Source: a virus. From it: DNA of 49,027 nt. A program made the position numbers and the translations under genes. Shown here in pieces: positions 22,365 through 30,441 of the stretch (its first letter is position 1; every line of letters starts with the position of its first letter). Under the pieces are notes generated by a model. It was not told where the DNA came from, did no database searches, and saw only the letters and a list, made by a program, of their open reading frames with translations. The stretch spans positions 1 through 49,027 of the IMG/VR virus record IMGVR_UViG_3300046525_000039. One strand, 5' to 3'.

Positions 22365-22868
22365 ATGTCCGTTCGTGAAGTCTGGATGCCCGTACCTGAG
22401 TATGACGGCATCTACGAGGCCAGCAATCTTGGGGCGATCCGCCGCGTCGGCTCCGAGCAGCCTTTAGTTCAGGTGGATGGCGGCAACGGCTATCTGGTTG
22501 TGAGCCTTTCGAGGGATGGCGCTACCCGCATGTTTCGGGTCCACCGCATCATCCTCACGGCCTTCTGCGGCATGGAGCCTTTTGAAGGCGCCGTGGCGGC
22601 CCATAACGATGGCGTCCGCTCGAATTGCCGCCTCACAAATCTGCGCTGGGCCACACCCATTGAGAACCAAGCCGACCGGAAGCGCCATGGCACGCACATC
22701 TGTGGTGCCGATGTATTCGGGGCAAAGCTGACGGACGATCGCGTCCGTGAAATCCGCGCGCTGATAGCCAAGGGCTATCGAGGCCCGCAGATCGCAAGGT
22801 CATTCGGCGTGTCCGTCTCGACCATCCACCTCATCCGCAACAATCGTATTTGGAGGCATGTAGCATGA
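22365..22868 (+). CDS. HNH endonuclease with NUMOD4 domain (homing type)
   Basis: ATG 22365 is preferred over 22320 because AAGGAA stands before it and it avoids overlap. The 167-residue protein has an N-terminal NUMOD4 DNA-binding motif ([20 protein letters not shown]), an HNH_3 nuclease core ([42 protein letters not shown]) and a C-terminal helix-turn-helix ([19 protein letters not shown]). Such free-standing endonucleases cut a specific site and spread by copying themselves. It may have entered as a mobile gene, but it is coupled to its neighbour by ATGA. Confidence 0.9.
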   Translation: MSVREVWMPVPEYDGIYEASNLGAIRRVGSEQPLVQVDGGNGYLVVSLSRDGATRMFRVHRIILTAFCGMEPFEGAVAAHNDGVRSNCRLTNLRWATPIENQADRKRHGTHICGADVFGAKLTDDRVREIRALIAKGYRGPQIARSFGVSVSTIHLIRNNRIWRHVA

Positions 22869-23107
22869 GCGAAAGTAACGTGGCGGCAGATCGTCTGCTT
22901 CTTCTCATCGAGAGAATTGAACGACTTGAGTCCGAGAAGAAGGGCATCAGCGACGATATCAAGGATGTCTATCTGGAGGCCAAGGCGACCGGTTACGACG
23001 CCAAGATCATGCGTGAAATTGTCCGCCTGCGGAAGATGCAGCCCCATGATCGCCAGGAGATGGAATCCATACTCCAGACTTATCTGTCTGCGCTCGGCAT
23101 GGAGTGA
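22865..23107 (+). CDS. GapR-like (DUF2312) DNA-binding protein
   Basis: The 80-residue product closely follows the GapR family: [54 protein letters not shown] and a closing YLSALG. Cellular GapR of alphaproteobacteria encircles overtwisted DNA and helps topoisomerases ahead of replication forks. A phage copy next to RusA and replication genes could manage supercoiling of phage DNA or imitate the host protein. The start at 22865 overlaps the HNH stop by 4 bases. Confidence 0.93.
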   Translation: MSESNVAADRLLLLIERIERLESEKKGISDDIKDVYLEAKATGYDAKIMREIVRLRKMQPHDRQEMESILQTYLSALGME

Positions 23108-23164
23108 CCGCTGGCTTCACCGGACCCCGGAGTAATCCGGGGCGAGGATGAAACCAGTGAGTGC

Positions 23165-23521
23165 ATGATGATCCTGTCGCTACCCTATCCCGACAAGCTG
23201 CTGTGGCCGAACGGTCGCACACGCAGCCATCACGCCAAAGCGCGCGTGGTGAAGAAGCATAAGTCTTGGGCGCATACCGCTGCGCTTGCTGAGCGTGCCG
23301 CCGCGCCGGTGGGCGATCGGTTGCAGCTTGTCGCCACCTTTGCCTGCAAGCCTGCCGGGCCGTTGCCAGACCGGGATAATGCGGCGGCCAGCCTCAAGGC
23401 ATATCAGGATGGCATTGCTGCGGCGCTTGGTGTCGATGATCGGCATTTCGCGCAGCCGCTGGTGGTGTTCGGTACGCGGTCTAAGCTCGGCGGCGTTGTG
23501 GTGGAGGTTCGCGCGCTGTGA
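23165..23521 (+). CDS. RusA-family Holliday-junction endonuclease
   Basis: The 118-residue enzyme resolves four-way DNA junctions formed in recombination or replication. The family hallmarks are the PDRDN acidic motif (Asp69, Asp71), the Lys78 helix (AASLKAYQDGIAAALGV) and further acids at 82 and 91-92. The length matches RusA (about 120). The N-terminus (LSLPYPDKLLWPNGR) is also typical. Two adjacent ATGs (23165, 23168) are possible starts. A 57-base gap with no gene lies before it. Confidence 0.93.
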   Translation: MMILSLPYPDKLLWPNGRTRSHHAKARVVKKHKSWAHTAALAERAAAPVGDRLQLVATFACKPAGPLPDRDNAAASLKAYQDGIAAALGVDDRHFAQPLVVFGTRSKLGGVVVEVRAL

Positions 23522-23871
23522 GCATCCGCGTCACCCGAATGTCTGGGAAACGGAAGCAGAAAGCTTTTGACTTTATCGCGGCGCGCGACGGCTTGTCGTG
23601 TTCCGTTTGCGCGGTCGGGCATCGGGCGATTTGGCGCAGGATGGGCCTGTGGTCTGGCGACCAGTGGGGCGACGACGCATGGGAGCGTTTTCGTTACACC
23701 AAAGTCAACCGATCATCGAACCTTGAAGTTGAGCACACCATCCCTCTCAGCGAGGGAGGGGGTAACGATTACCGTAATCTGCGGTTGATGTGCTGCGACT
23801 GCCATAAAGCCAAGACTTCGGCCGAACGATCCGCACGGCTCAAGCGCCTTTTCGCGGAGGCGCGCACATGA
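23518..23871 (+). CDS. HNH endonuclease
   Basis: The 117-residue protein has an N-terminal CSVC, the HNH core LEVEHTIPLSEGGGNDYRN and a second CCDCHKAK pair: a zinc-stabilised HNH fold. Small HNH enzymes next to terminase support packaging in cos phages, but here several replication genes intervene (terminase starts at 26989), so a recombination or host-DNA role is equally possible. GTG start in GTGA overlap with RusA. Confidence 0.85.
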   Translation: MSIRVTRMSGKRKQKAFDFIAARDGLSCSVCAVGHRAIWRRMGLWSGDQWGDDAWERFRYTKVNRSSNLEVEHTIPLSEGGGNDYRNLRLMCCDCHKAKTSAERSARLKRLFAEART

Positions 23872-24722
23872 GTTTCGACGCGTTGGCCTGGGCCGCAAAA
23901 CAGAAGCCCGGAAATCTTGCAGCTAAGATGGTACTGCTCGCTTTGGCAAACTACGCCAATGAGGCGGGTGAAGCGTATCCGTCGACGGCCGCAATCGCTG
24001 AATTTGGCGACATGAACCACAAGACAGCGACTGTGGCGCTCGATCGCCTTGAGGCCTTGGGGATGATCGCTGACACAGGGAAGAAGCAGGGCAAATCAGG
24101 TCAGATCAAGGTTTACCGCCTGAATCTGCAAAGCATCCCAAAAACGGAAGCCTCCCAAAAAAGGGAGCCTCCCAAATTTTCCATAGAAGACCCCCAAAAA
24201 CGGGTGACGGATACAGTCAAGGAACCAGTTTCCTCAGAAGCTAAAGCTTCTTCGGAGAAACGCGCGAAGCCTTCCAACGAGAATTGGCATCGCCTTCCTG
24301 ATGGCTGGATGCCGACCAAGCCATTGCCCGCCGAACTGGCTGCGAAGGTGGCGCAGTGGCCGCCTGGCAAGATCGAAACCGAATTGAGCGCCCTGCACGA
24401 CTGGGCAGCGAACGCCAGCAACGAACGCGGCAAGGGCCGAAAGCTGGATTGGGACAAGGCATATCATGGCTGGCTGCGGCGAGCCGACGAAGATTGGAGA
24501 CGGCGCAATGGATCAGGACCACGACCAGTTCAGCAAGCCCCAGACGGACGCGCCATGGGACGAACAGAGGCGGCAGCACGCCAGGCTCTTGCGCGGTTCC
24601 CTGATGGAAGAAATCAGCCGTTGGGAGGCCAAGCTGGCCCCGCGACCGATCGAAGAGATCATGGCGGAACTCTCGCGCTGCCTGACCCTAACCGCCCCCT
24701 CCGGCATGTCGCAGGAAGATAG
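23868..24722 (+). CDS. Replication-initiation-like protein with winged helix (O-like)
   Basis: The N-terminal 90 residues form a winged-helix domain like those of phage O/DnaD-type proteins (AYPSTAAIAEFGDMNHKTAT, ALDRLEALGMI). A flexible Lys/Ser-rich linker follows (100-140). Residues 140-210 form a domain ending in KLDWDKAYHGWLRRADEDW, a pattern usual at the very end of such proteins. The remaining about 70 residues overlap the next gene in another frame and look like unconstrained sequence (Arg, Gly, Pro, Ala rich). The stop codon may have been lost. Confidence 0.78.
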   Translation: MSFDALAWAAKQKPGNLAAKMVLLALANYANEAGEAYPSTAAIAEFGDMNHKTATVALDRLEALGMIADTGKKQGKSGQIKVYRLNLQSIPKTEASQKREPPKFSIEDPQKRVTDTVKEPVSSEAKASSEKRAKPSNENWHRLPDGWMPTKPLPAELAAKVAQWPPGKIETELSALHDWAANASNERGKGRKLDWDKAYHGWLRRADEDWRRRNGSGPRPVQQAPDGRAMGRTEAAARQALARFPDGRNQPLGGQAGPATDRRDHGGTLALPDPNRPLRHVAGR

Positions 24723-25047
24723 GCTGGAATGGCTCACGGTCGCTGCGATGGAGTTGCTGACGGTACCGTCGAGCATTTTTGCGGACGCCTGCGCGTTGGC
24801 CCGCGGCACATGCGATCATCCGTCGAAGATCGTGCCGACCATCAAACGATATGAGCCGAGCCATTACCTGTCCGAGGGGTTCATGCGCAGTCAGTTGGCG
24901 ATCGCTCGCGCCAGGCTGGCAAATATTGATGCACCACGTCTTCGCCAGGCTGAGGAAGGCCCGGAAGAACGGCGTGGAGTTGCAACCGCCATGGGCGAAC
25001 TACTCCGCGAGTTGCAGGCCAAAGCCGCTGCGCAGGGGCAGATCTGA
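24508..25047 (+). CDS. Hypothetical replication-region protein (possible helicase-loader position)
   Basis: I chose ATG 24508 (MDQDHDQFSKPQTDAPWDEQ) with GGAG upstream. The 179-residue helical product contains MEEISRWEAKLAPRPIEEIM and FADACALARGTCDHPSKIVP. In position it matches lambda P, after an O-like gene, but no AAA or P-like motif is visible, so a loader role is only suggested. It shares 215 bases with the preceding gene. Confidence 0.68.
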   Translation: MDQDHDQFSKPQTDAPWDEQRRQHARLLRGSLMEEISRWEAKLAPRPIEEIMAELSRCLTLTAPSGMSQEDRLEWLTVAAMELLTVPSSIFADACALARGTCDHPSKIVPTIKRYEPSHYLSEGFMRSQLAIARARLANIDAPRLRQAEEGPEERRGVATAMGELLRELQAKAAAQGQI

Positions 25048-25166
25048 TGGCCAAGATCAAAGAACTCGAATGCCTCTGCGGCGCAAGGGAACGCGACACC
25101 GGGCAGCAGCGGCCGCGGCTTTGCTGGAGCTGTAAGCGCAACACCATGGGGGAGTATCCACGATGA
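25047..25166 (+). CDS. Tiny zinc-finger-like protein (39 aa)
   Basis: ATG shares a base with the previous stop (TGATG) and ends in ATGA. Four cysteines (LECLCGARE and RLCWSCKRN) fit one zinc knuckle. Function is unknown. Confidence 0.6.
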   Translation: MAKIKELECLCGARERDTGQQRPRLCWSCKRNTMGEYPR

Positions 25167-25552
25167 ATTATCGCAGACTGGCCCTTCTCGCCACATCTGG
25201 CGCCATCGGCCTTGGCGGCCGCATCGCGATCATGGCCGCCGATAACTCGCCAAGGTGGTTGATCGCAGCTGGCGGCATCCTCGGATTGGCTGGAGTGACC
25301 GCCACATTCGCGATCGGTTTGATCGCATGGGTGTTGATTGCTGAAAATCTCACTGTCAGGTTCAGGATCGGTAAGCCGGAAAACTCGCTGAGCCTTTCAC
25401 AAAATGAGCCAGCCCTGATCGGCAATGTCCGCCTTCGCCAGTACGCGGTCGGCCGCTGGGGCGTGGTTGTCATCAACAACCGCTTTCTGTTCGGCTTCAT
25501 GACGCTTGGATCGCCTGAGTATCACAGCTTCAAGAAGGACGGCGCAGCATGA
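25163..25552 (+). CDS. Two-helix membrane protein (129 aa)
   Basis: Two hydrophobic helices (about residues 6-24 and 33-60) are followed by a soluble, beta-rich C-terminal region (NLTVRFRIGKPENSLSL, RWGVVVINNRFLFGF). Function is unknown. Early membrane proteins in this position sometimes act in superinfection exclusion, but nothing in the sequence shows that here. Confidence 0.65.
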   Translation: MNYRRLALLATSGAIGLGGRIAIMAADNSPRWLIAAGGILGLAGVTATFAIGLIAWVLIAENLTVRFRIGKPENSLSLSQNEPALIGNVRLRQYAVGRWGVVVINNRFLFGFMTLGSPEYHSFKKDGAA

Positions 25553-25583
25553 TCCGGGCAAGGTTCTTTTGGGGGTTGGAGTG

Positions 25584-26144
25584 ATGGGGAGTGTGGAAAT
25601 TCTAACACTGGAAGCAACGCGGGAAATTTCTATCCCAGCAACAGCCTCGCTAGACCAATGGATCGAAGCCGGACGCCATCTGGCGAAGATGAAGAAGCGC
25701 CTGGGCTTCATGATTGGCGATTGGGTCAATCATGGCCGTGAGCATTTTCCGGATCAGATGGAGCTTGCTTTGGACAGCGCGGACATTGATCCGAAATTTG
25801 CGCTTAAGGCCGCCAATGTCGCACGCATGTTCCCGGTTCATTGCCGCGCTGATGACCTTTCGTTTGATCATCATCGGGCGCTGGTGAAGCTGCCAGCCGA
25901 TGAACGCCTTGGCCTGTTGCAAGAGGCGCGCAAAGGCCATTGGGATGTTGGCGAGGTCAAGGAGGCTGTGACGCAATGGCGATATGAGCATGGCCAGCTT
26001 TTCGATGACGAGGATATCGACACACACCTTTGCACGTTGATCGTGAAGGCGTGGAACCGGGGGACGCCGGATGCCCGCAAGTTGTTCATGGAACTGGCGA
26101 CGATAGCAAAGACGGGGGTGATCGATGAAGACGAAGCAGCCTGA
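25584..26144 (+). CDS. Hypothetical DNA-metabolism protein (186 aa)
   Basis: ATG 25584 has GGAG at normal spacing; the frame is open to 25506. The helical product includes LDQWIEAGRHLAKMKKRLG, ALKAANVARMFPVHC and a ParB-like segment (DHHRALVKLPADERLGLLQE). Its last 20 bases overlap the next gene. No named domain is recognised; DNA binding is a guess. Confidence 0.62.
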   Translation: MGSVEILTLEATREISIPATASLDQWIEAGRHLAKMKKRLGFMIGDWVNHGREHFPDQMELALDSADIDPKFALKAANVARMFPVHCRADDLSFDHHRALVKLPADERLGLLQEARKGHWDVGEVKEAVTQWRYEHGQLFDDEDIDTHLCTLIVKAWNRGTPDARKLFMELATIAKTGVIDEDEAA

Positions 26145-26367
26145 TAGGCGAGGTCGCCGCTTGCCGACATCGGTGCCTATCGATGTGGATGAGCAGTTTA
26201 TAGATAAGTTCATGGAGGGTGGATGGAAGCGGGTACAAAGCATGTGGGGAAAGCGCGCTGATGTATGGATCAGGGTGATTGGCAAGACCAAGCTCCAGGC
26301 CATGCGGCGGGAGTATCTGGCGCAAAAGGCGCAGGCGGCTACAGGCAAGCGGAGGGTTGAGTTATGA
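26125..26367 (+). CDS. Small basic protein (80 aa)
   Basis: The product is Lys/Arg-rich at both ends with a central VPIDVDEQFIDKFMEGGWKR. It overlaps the previous gene by 20 bases and the metallopeptidase gene by 4. Function is unknown. Confidence 0.58.
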   Translation: MKTKQPDRRGRRLPTSVPIDVDEQFIDKFMEGGWKRVQSMWGKRADVWIRVIGKTKLQAMRREYLAQKAQAATGKRRVEL

Positions 26368-26987
26368 GGCCCTATCCCCCCGAAGACCTCGCCACCTTTT
26401 CCGACATGGAGATGATGGACCGCTTCATCCCGGCGCACGATGTGCTGGACTGGCTGCGGGATACGTTTCTGGACGAGGCAAGCGACCTGTTCAATGCCGA
26501 CCATGCGCATCTGCGCGATGGGAAATTTGGCGTCCTCTGGACCAACTGCGACAACAGCCGGAACATGCGCAGCGTCATCGGCCAGGCGGAATTGATGCCG
26601 CCGATGGCCATGGGGAAATGGCAGCGAGCGCGGGCGATCCAGCAGGTTGAGGAATGGTTTGGGATGATGCCGGACTTCCTGCTGACGTTCAGCGCACCGG
26701 CTGCGCATGGCATGGATGATGCGTCGTTTTGCGCGCTGGTTGAGCATGAGCTTTACCACTGCGCGCAGAAGGTGGACCAGTACGGCATGCCGAAATTCAA
26801 GGAGGATGGTTCGCCATCGTTCGCGATCCGTGGGCATGATGTGGAAGAGTTCGTCGGCGTCGTGGCCCGTTATGGCGCGATCGATCCCGGCGTTGCTGCG
26901 ATGGTCGAAGTGGCAGGTCGCCAACCGCTGATGCGCGCTGCATCGATCGCCGGGGCGTGTGGCACTTGCGGATTGAAGGCGGCTTGA
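26364..26987 (+). CDS. Putative phage zinc metallopeptidase
   Basis: The 207-residue protein has the zinc-protease signature HELYH (residues 128-132, in CALVEHELYHC) with the downstream acidic region HDVEEFVGVVARYG that could supply the third ligand. The family (called 'putative phage metallopeptidase', DUF-like) often stands just upstream of the terminase, as here. Its substrate is unknown. Confidence 0.82.
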   Translation: MRPYPPEDLATFSDMEMMDRFIPAHDVLDWLRDTFLDEASDLFNADHAHLRDGKFGVLWTNCDNSRNMRSVIGQAELMPPMAMGKWQRARAIQQVEEWFGMMPDFLLTFSAPAAHGMDDASFCALVEHELYHCAQKVDQYGMPKFKEDGSPSFAIRGHDVEEFVGVVARYGAIDPGVAAMVEVAGRQPLMRAASIAGACGTCGLKAA

Positions 26988-26988
26988 G

Positions 26989-27471
26989 ATGGCAGCGAAT
27001 ATTCCAGCCATGACAGACGAGGTGAAAGCCTTTGTGGTGCAAGGGCTTGCGTCATTCGATAGCCCGTCCCAGGTCGTGGAAGCGGTCAAGGCTGAGTATG
27101 GTCTGGCGCTCACCCCCCAAGGCGTGCAGCTTTACGACCCGACCAAGTATGCCGGGCGAAAGCTGGCGGCGAAATGGAGAGTGATGTTCGACAAGGCGCG
27201 CAAAGCCTTTATCGATGATTCCTCCAGCATCCCGATCGCGCACCGGTCCACCAGACTGCGGGCGCTACAGCGCATGGCGGCGAAGGCTGAGGCCAAGGGC
27301 AACTATCCGCTGGCCGCCGCGCTCAATAAGCAGGCCGCCGAAGAGATGGGCAACGCCTACACCAACAAGCGCGAGATCACCGGGAAGGATGGGAAGGATT
27401 TGCCCGTCGCCGCGCCTGCCGTCGCTATCTTTGCACTGCCGGATAATGGGAGGGATGGCCCGGCCTCCTGA
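26989..27471 (+). CDS. terS: Terminase small subunit (DUF2280)
   Basis: The 160-residue protein matches the DUF2280 family used as small terminase subunit in related phages. The N-terminal DNA-binding part has IPAMTDEVKAFVVQGLASF and QVVEAVKAEYGLALTPQGVQ, then the DPTKYAGRKLAAKWR motif, and the C-terminal half is helical (ALQRMAAKAEAKGN). It recognises phage DNA and loads the large subunit. It starts 2 bases after the metallopeptidase stop and overlaps terL by one base. Confidence 0.88.
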   Translation: MAANIPAMTDEVKAFVVQGLASFDSPSQVVEAVKAEYGLALTPQGVQLYDPTKYAGRKLAAKWRVMFDKARKAFIDDSSSIPIAHRSTRLRALQRMAAKAEAKGNYPLAAALNKQAAEEMGNAYTNKREITGKDGKDLPVAAPAVAIFALPDNGRDGPAS

Positions 27472-28901
27472 TGAACGCCCATGCCACGATCACCCCTGCC
27501 ATAGGGCATAACGGCGGGCCTCCCATTGGCCCTGAGACGATCAAGCCCCAACCCGGCCCCCAAACCGCGTTTTTGAGCAGTGCGGCCGATATCGCAATCT
27601 ACGGCGGCGGCGCGGGCGGTGGAAAGACGTGGGGCTTGCTCATGGAGCCGCTGCGCCATGTCAGCAACCCCGGCTTTGGCGCGGTATTCTTCCGTCGCTC
27701 GACGGTGCAGATTCGCAACGAAGGCGGCCTGTGGGATGAAAGCGCGATCCTATATCCGCAGATCGGCGGCGACCCGAAAGAGCATACGCTGTCATGGGCC
27801 TTCCCAACCGGCTCGTCCGTCAGCTTCGCCCATCTTGAACACGATAAGACCCGTTTCAATTGGCAGGGTTCGCAGATCCCGCTCATCTGCTTTGACGAAC
27901 TGACCCATTTCAGCGCGGTCCAGTTCTGGTACATGGTCAGCCGCAACCGCTCGATGTGTGGCGTCCGGCCCTACATCCGCGCGACCTGCAACCCTGACGC
28001 GGATAGCTGGGTTGCAACCCTGATAGCATGGTGGATCGACCAAGATACCGGCCTGCCAATCCCTGAACGTGCCGGCAAGCTGCGCTGGTTCGTCCGCGTC
28101 GGCGAAGACTTGCGGTGGGCCGACAGTCCCGCCGAGCTTGAGCAATACACCATGCTCAACGACGCGGGCGAGAGCGTGCCGATACCGGCGAAGTCGCTGA
28201 CGTTCATCCCGGCCAAGCTGACCGACAACAAGGCGCTGATGGCGGCCGACCCCGGCTACATGGCGTCTCTGCTCGCCCTGCCGCTTGTCGAGCGTGAGCG
28301 GCTTCTGGGCGGCAACTGGAAGATCAGGCCTGCCGCTGGGCTGTATTTCCAGCGGTCATGGTGCAAGGTCATTGATGCTGTGCCTGCCGGAACCGTGTTT
28401 GGGCGCGGTTATGACTTGGCTGCGACGCCCCCGACGCCGGACAATCCCGACCCTGATGCAACTAGCTCGACTCGAATAGGCCGATCGCCTGATGGCCGTT
28501 ACATCGTCGTGGACAATCGCAAGATTCAGGCTGGGCCGCATGGGGTAGAAAAATTCATTCTCAACACCGCTTCGCAAGATGGCAAGGAAACAACCATATC
28601 GCTGCCGCAAGACCCAGGGCAGGCGGGCAAGAGCCAGGTCAAGGCGCTGACGCTGATGCTTTCGGGCTATACCGTGCGATCCTCGACCGAAACCGGGGAT
28701 AAGGTGACGCGGTTCGGGCCATTCTCGGCCCAGGCTGAGGCCGGCAATGTTGATGTGCTGTCTGGGGCATGGAATGATGCGTGGTTCAGTGCCTTAGAGG
28801 GATTCCCTGCCGCTAGGCACGATGACGATGCCGACAGCACTTCCCGCGCGTTCGGCGTGGTAGGGCTGGCCAAACGCTACAACATGAACAACCTCCTCTA
28901 A
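27471..28901 (+). CDS. terL: Terminase large subunit
   Basis: The 476-residue motor pumps DNA into the prohead and cuts it. Walker A is GGGAGGGKT (45-53), Walker B is IPLICFDE (Asp142, Glu143), and a C-terminal nuclease part begins with the RGYDLAAT motif (first catalytic Asp). The length is typical of TerL. The stop is followed at once by the first copy of the late motif (28903). No terminal repeat or cos site is identifiable, so the packaging type is open. Confidence 0.95.
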   Translation: MNAHATITPAIGHNGGPPIGPETIKPQPGPQTAFLSSAADIAIYGGGAGGGKTWGLLMEPLRHVSNPGFGAVFFRRSTVQIRNEGGLWDESAILYPQIGGDPKEHTLSWAFPTGSSVSFAHLEHDKTRFNWQGSQIPLICFDELTHFSAVQFWYMVSRNRSMCGVRPYIRATCNPDADSWVATLIAWWIDQDTGLPIPERAGKLRWFVRVGEDLRWADSPAELEQYTMLNDAGESVPIPAKSLTFIPAKLTDNKALMAADPGYMASLLALPLVERERLLGGNWKIRPAAGLYFQRSWCKVIDAVPAGTVFGRGYDLAATPPTPDNPDPDATSSTRIGRSPDGRYIVVDNRKIQAGPHGVEKFILNTASQDGKETTISLPQDPGQAGKSQVKALTLMLSGYTVRSSTETGDKVTRFGPFSAQAEAGNVDVLSGAWNDAWFSALEGFPAARHDDDADSTSRAFGVVGLAKRYNMNNLL

Positions 28902-28902
28902 G

Positions 28903-28916
28903 CTGAGGGGTATAAA
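28903..28916 (+). promoter_or_regulatory. Late motif copy 1, before the portal gene
   Basis: CTGAGGGGTATAAA, 31 bases before ATG 28948. It is identical to the copies at 32014, 36931 and 45089, and the copy at 38585 matches over 13 bases. TATAAA could serve as a -10 element; no -35 is conserved. CCCCTC follows and could fold back on GAGGGG. Confidence 0.75.
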
Positions 28917-28947
28917 CCACCCTACCCCCTCGCCCTACCCTTCCGCC

Positions 28948-30441
28948 ATGACTGGTGGCCGCATTCGCTCTGTTCGCTTCAAGGATGGCTACACGGTCGA
29001 TGGCCTGAGCGCCGCGATTGGGGCAGCGTCAAACCCATATGCGCGAGCAGGAGGGCAAGGCGCCATCCTCCCCGGCATCTTCACGCACCAGCTCGCCATC
29101 GGGGCCTACATGGCGTCGGGCATGATGCGGAAGGTCATCGCGATCCCCGCTGAAGACCGAGTGCGCGAATGGCGAGACTGGCAGGCGGACGCTGACCAGA
29201 TCACCGCGATCGAAGCGGAGGAAAAGCGGCTCGACCTGATCGCCAAGGTGCAGGAGGCTGAAACCCTGCGTGGCGTCGGTGGTGGTGCGCTGGTCATCAT
29301 CACCGCGGGCAATCACGATCAGGAATTGAAGCCTGAGCAGATCGGGCCGGGTAGCATCGTCGCCATCAACGTAGTGTCGCGGTGGGAAATCACCGGAAAG
29401 GACTGGATCAAAGACCTCGCCAGCCCGCGCCATGGCCAGCCCAGGATGTGGGAGGTGAGCGGTGGCAACGGCAAGGATGCAGCCAAGAACATCCACCCCA
29501 GCCGCGTCATCTGCTTCCGTGGCCCTCGATTGCCTGCTGGTGCCACAATCTCCGACGAAGAGAAGTTCTGGGGCGATAGCAGGCTGCTGCGCGTCTATAC
29601 CGAGGTTTGCCGCTCCGATGAGACGCAGGGGTGGTTCGCGGCGCTGGTGCGCAAGGCCAAGCTGCTGCGGTTTGGGATTCCAGACCTTGATGACCGCGAT
29701 CAGGACCAGCTAGACAAGCGCATTGCCGTCATCGCGCAGGGCGAAAACTCGCTCAATGCAACGGTGTTTCGCTCGTCGGGAGGCGCGGATGATCCCGGCG
29801 AAACGATCACCGACTATCAGGTAACTTGGGCCGGCATCCCGGCGATGATGGATGCCTTCGATCAGCGCGTTTCGGCTGTTTCAGATATCCCTTTCACCCG
29901 ACTTATGGGCCGTTCGCCTGCTGGCATGAATGCCACTGGCGCCTATGATGATCTCAATTGGGTCAAGACCGTCACCACCGGCCAAAAGCTGGAGACGCGG
30001 CCATGCCTGGAGACGCTTGACCCCTTCCTGCTGCGCTCCGCTGGTGTCGATCCGGCGAAGGTGACGTGGGCGTTCGCGCCCCTATCGGTACCGACCGAAA
30101 AGGAAACCGCTGATACGTTCAAGACCACCATGGATGCAGTCGAAAAGGTGCAGGCGACGGGCGCCATCCCAGAGCAAGCATTCTCGGAGGGCTTCCAAAA
30201 CCTGATGATCGAGCGGGAGTATATGCCTGGCCTTGAGCAGGCGTTGAAGAAGATCCCCGAAAACGAGCGTTATGGCATTTCGCCAGATGGTGACGGCACT
30301 GACCCGTCCGCATTGCAGGCGACCGAAACCGACAACGGCGGAAAGGAGGCTGATCCAACATCTCCCACGGCGCGGATGCCTAGCGTAAGTCGGGCATCCG
30401 CTCGTGCGGCAAATGACGGGAAACAAACGGGGGCGGAATAA
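28948..30441 (+). CDS. Portal protein (DUF1073 family)
   Basis: The 497-residue protein forms the DNA entry ring of the head. It matches the DUF1073 portal family through GMMRKVIAIPAEDRVREWRD, the VGGGALVIIT core and the hallmark FTRLMGRSPAGMNATG near residue 320. The C-terminus is a poorly conserved acidic/Ser tail. Some databases label this family after a fused anti-CBASS domain; I see no extra domain here. It is the first gene after late motif 1. Confidence 0.93.
   Translation: MTGGRIRSVRFKDGYTVDGLSAAIGAASNPYARAGGQGAILPGIFTHQLAIGAYMASGMMRKVIAIPAEDRVREWRDWQADADQITAIEAEEKRLDLIAKVQEAETLRGVGGGALVIITAGNHDQELKPEQIGPGSIVAINVVSRWEITGKDWIKDLASPRHGQPRMWEVSGGNGKDAAKNIHPSRVICFRGPRLPAGATISDEEKFWGDSRLLRVYTEVCRSDETQGWFAALVRKAKLLRFGIPDLDDRDQDQLDKRIAVIAQGENSLNATVFRSSGGADDPGETITDYQVTWAGIPAMMDAFDQRVSAVSDIPFTRLMGRSPAGMNATGAYDDLNWVKTVTTGQKLETRPCLETLDPFLLRSAGVDPAKVTWAFAPLSVPTEKETADTFKTTMDAVEKVQATGAIPEQAFSEGFQNLMIEREYMPGLEQALKKIPENERYGISPDGDGTDPSALQATETDNGGKEADPTSPTARMPSVSRASARAANDGKQTGAE

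Noticed and set aside
23518-23871. HNH protein as proof of cos-type packaging
   Set aside because: The gene is 3 kb from the terminase with replication genes between, so it cannot decide the packaging type.
25650-27113. 487-codon ORF on the minus strand
   Set aside because: It is antisense to four coupled plus-strand genes including the HExxH metallopeptidase, and has no recognisable domain.
28903-28916. The late motif as a Shine-Dalgarno sequence
   Set aside because: GAGGGG lies about 35 bases or more before each ATG, too far for a ribosome site, and separate SDs are present at some of these genes.
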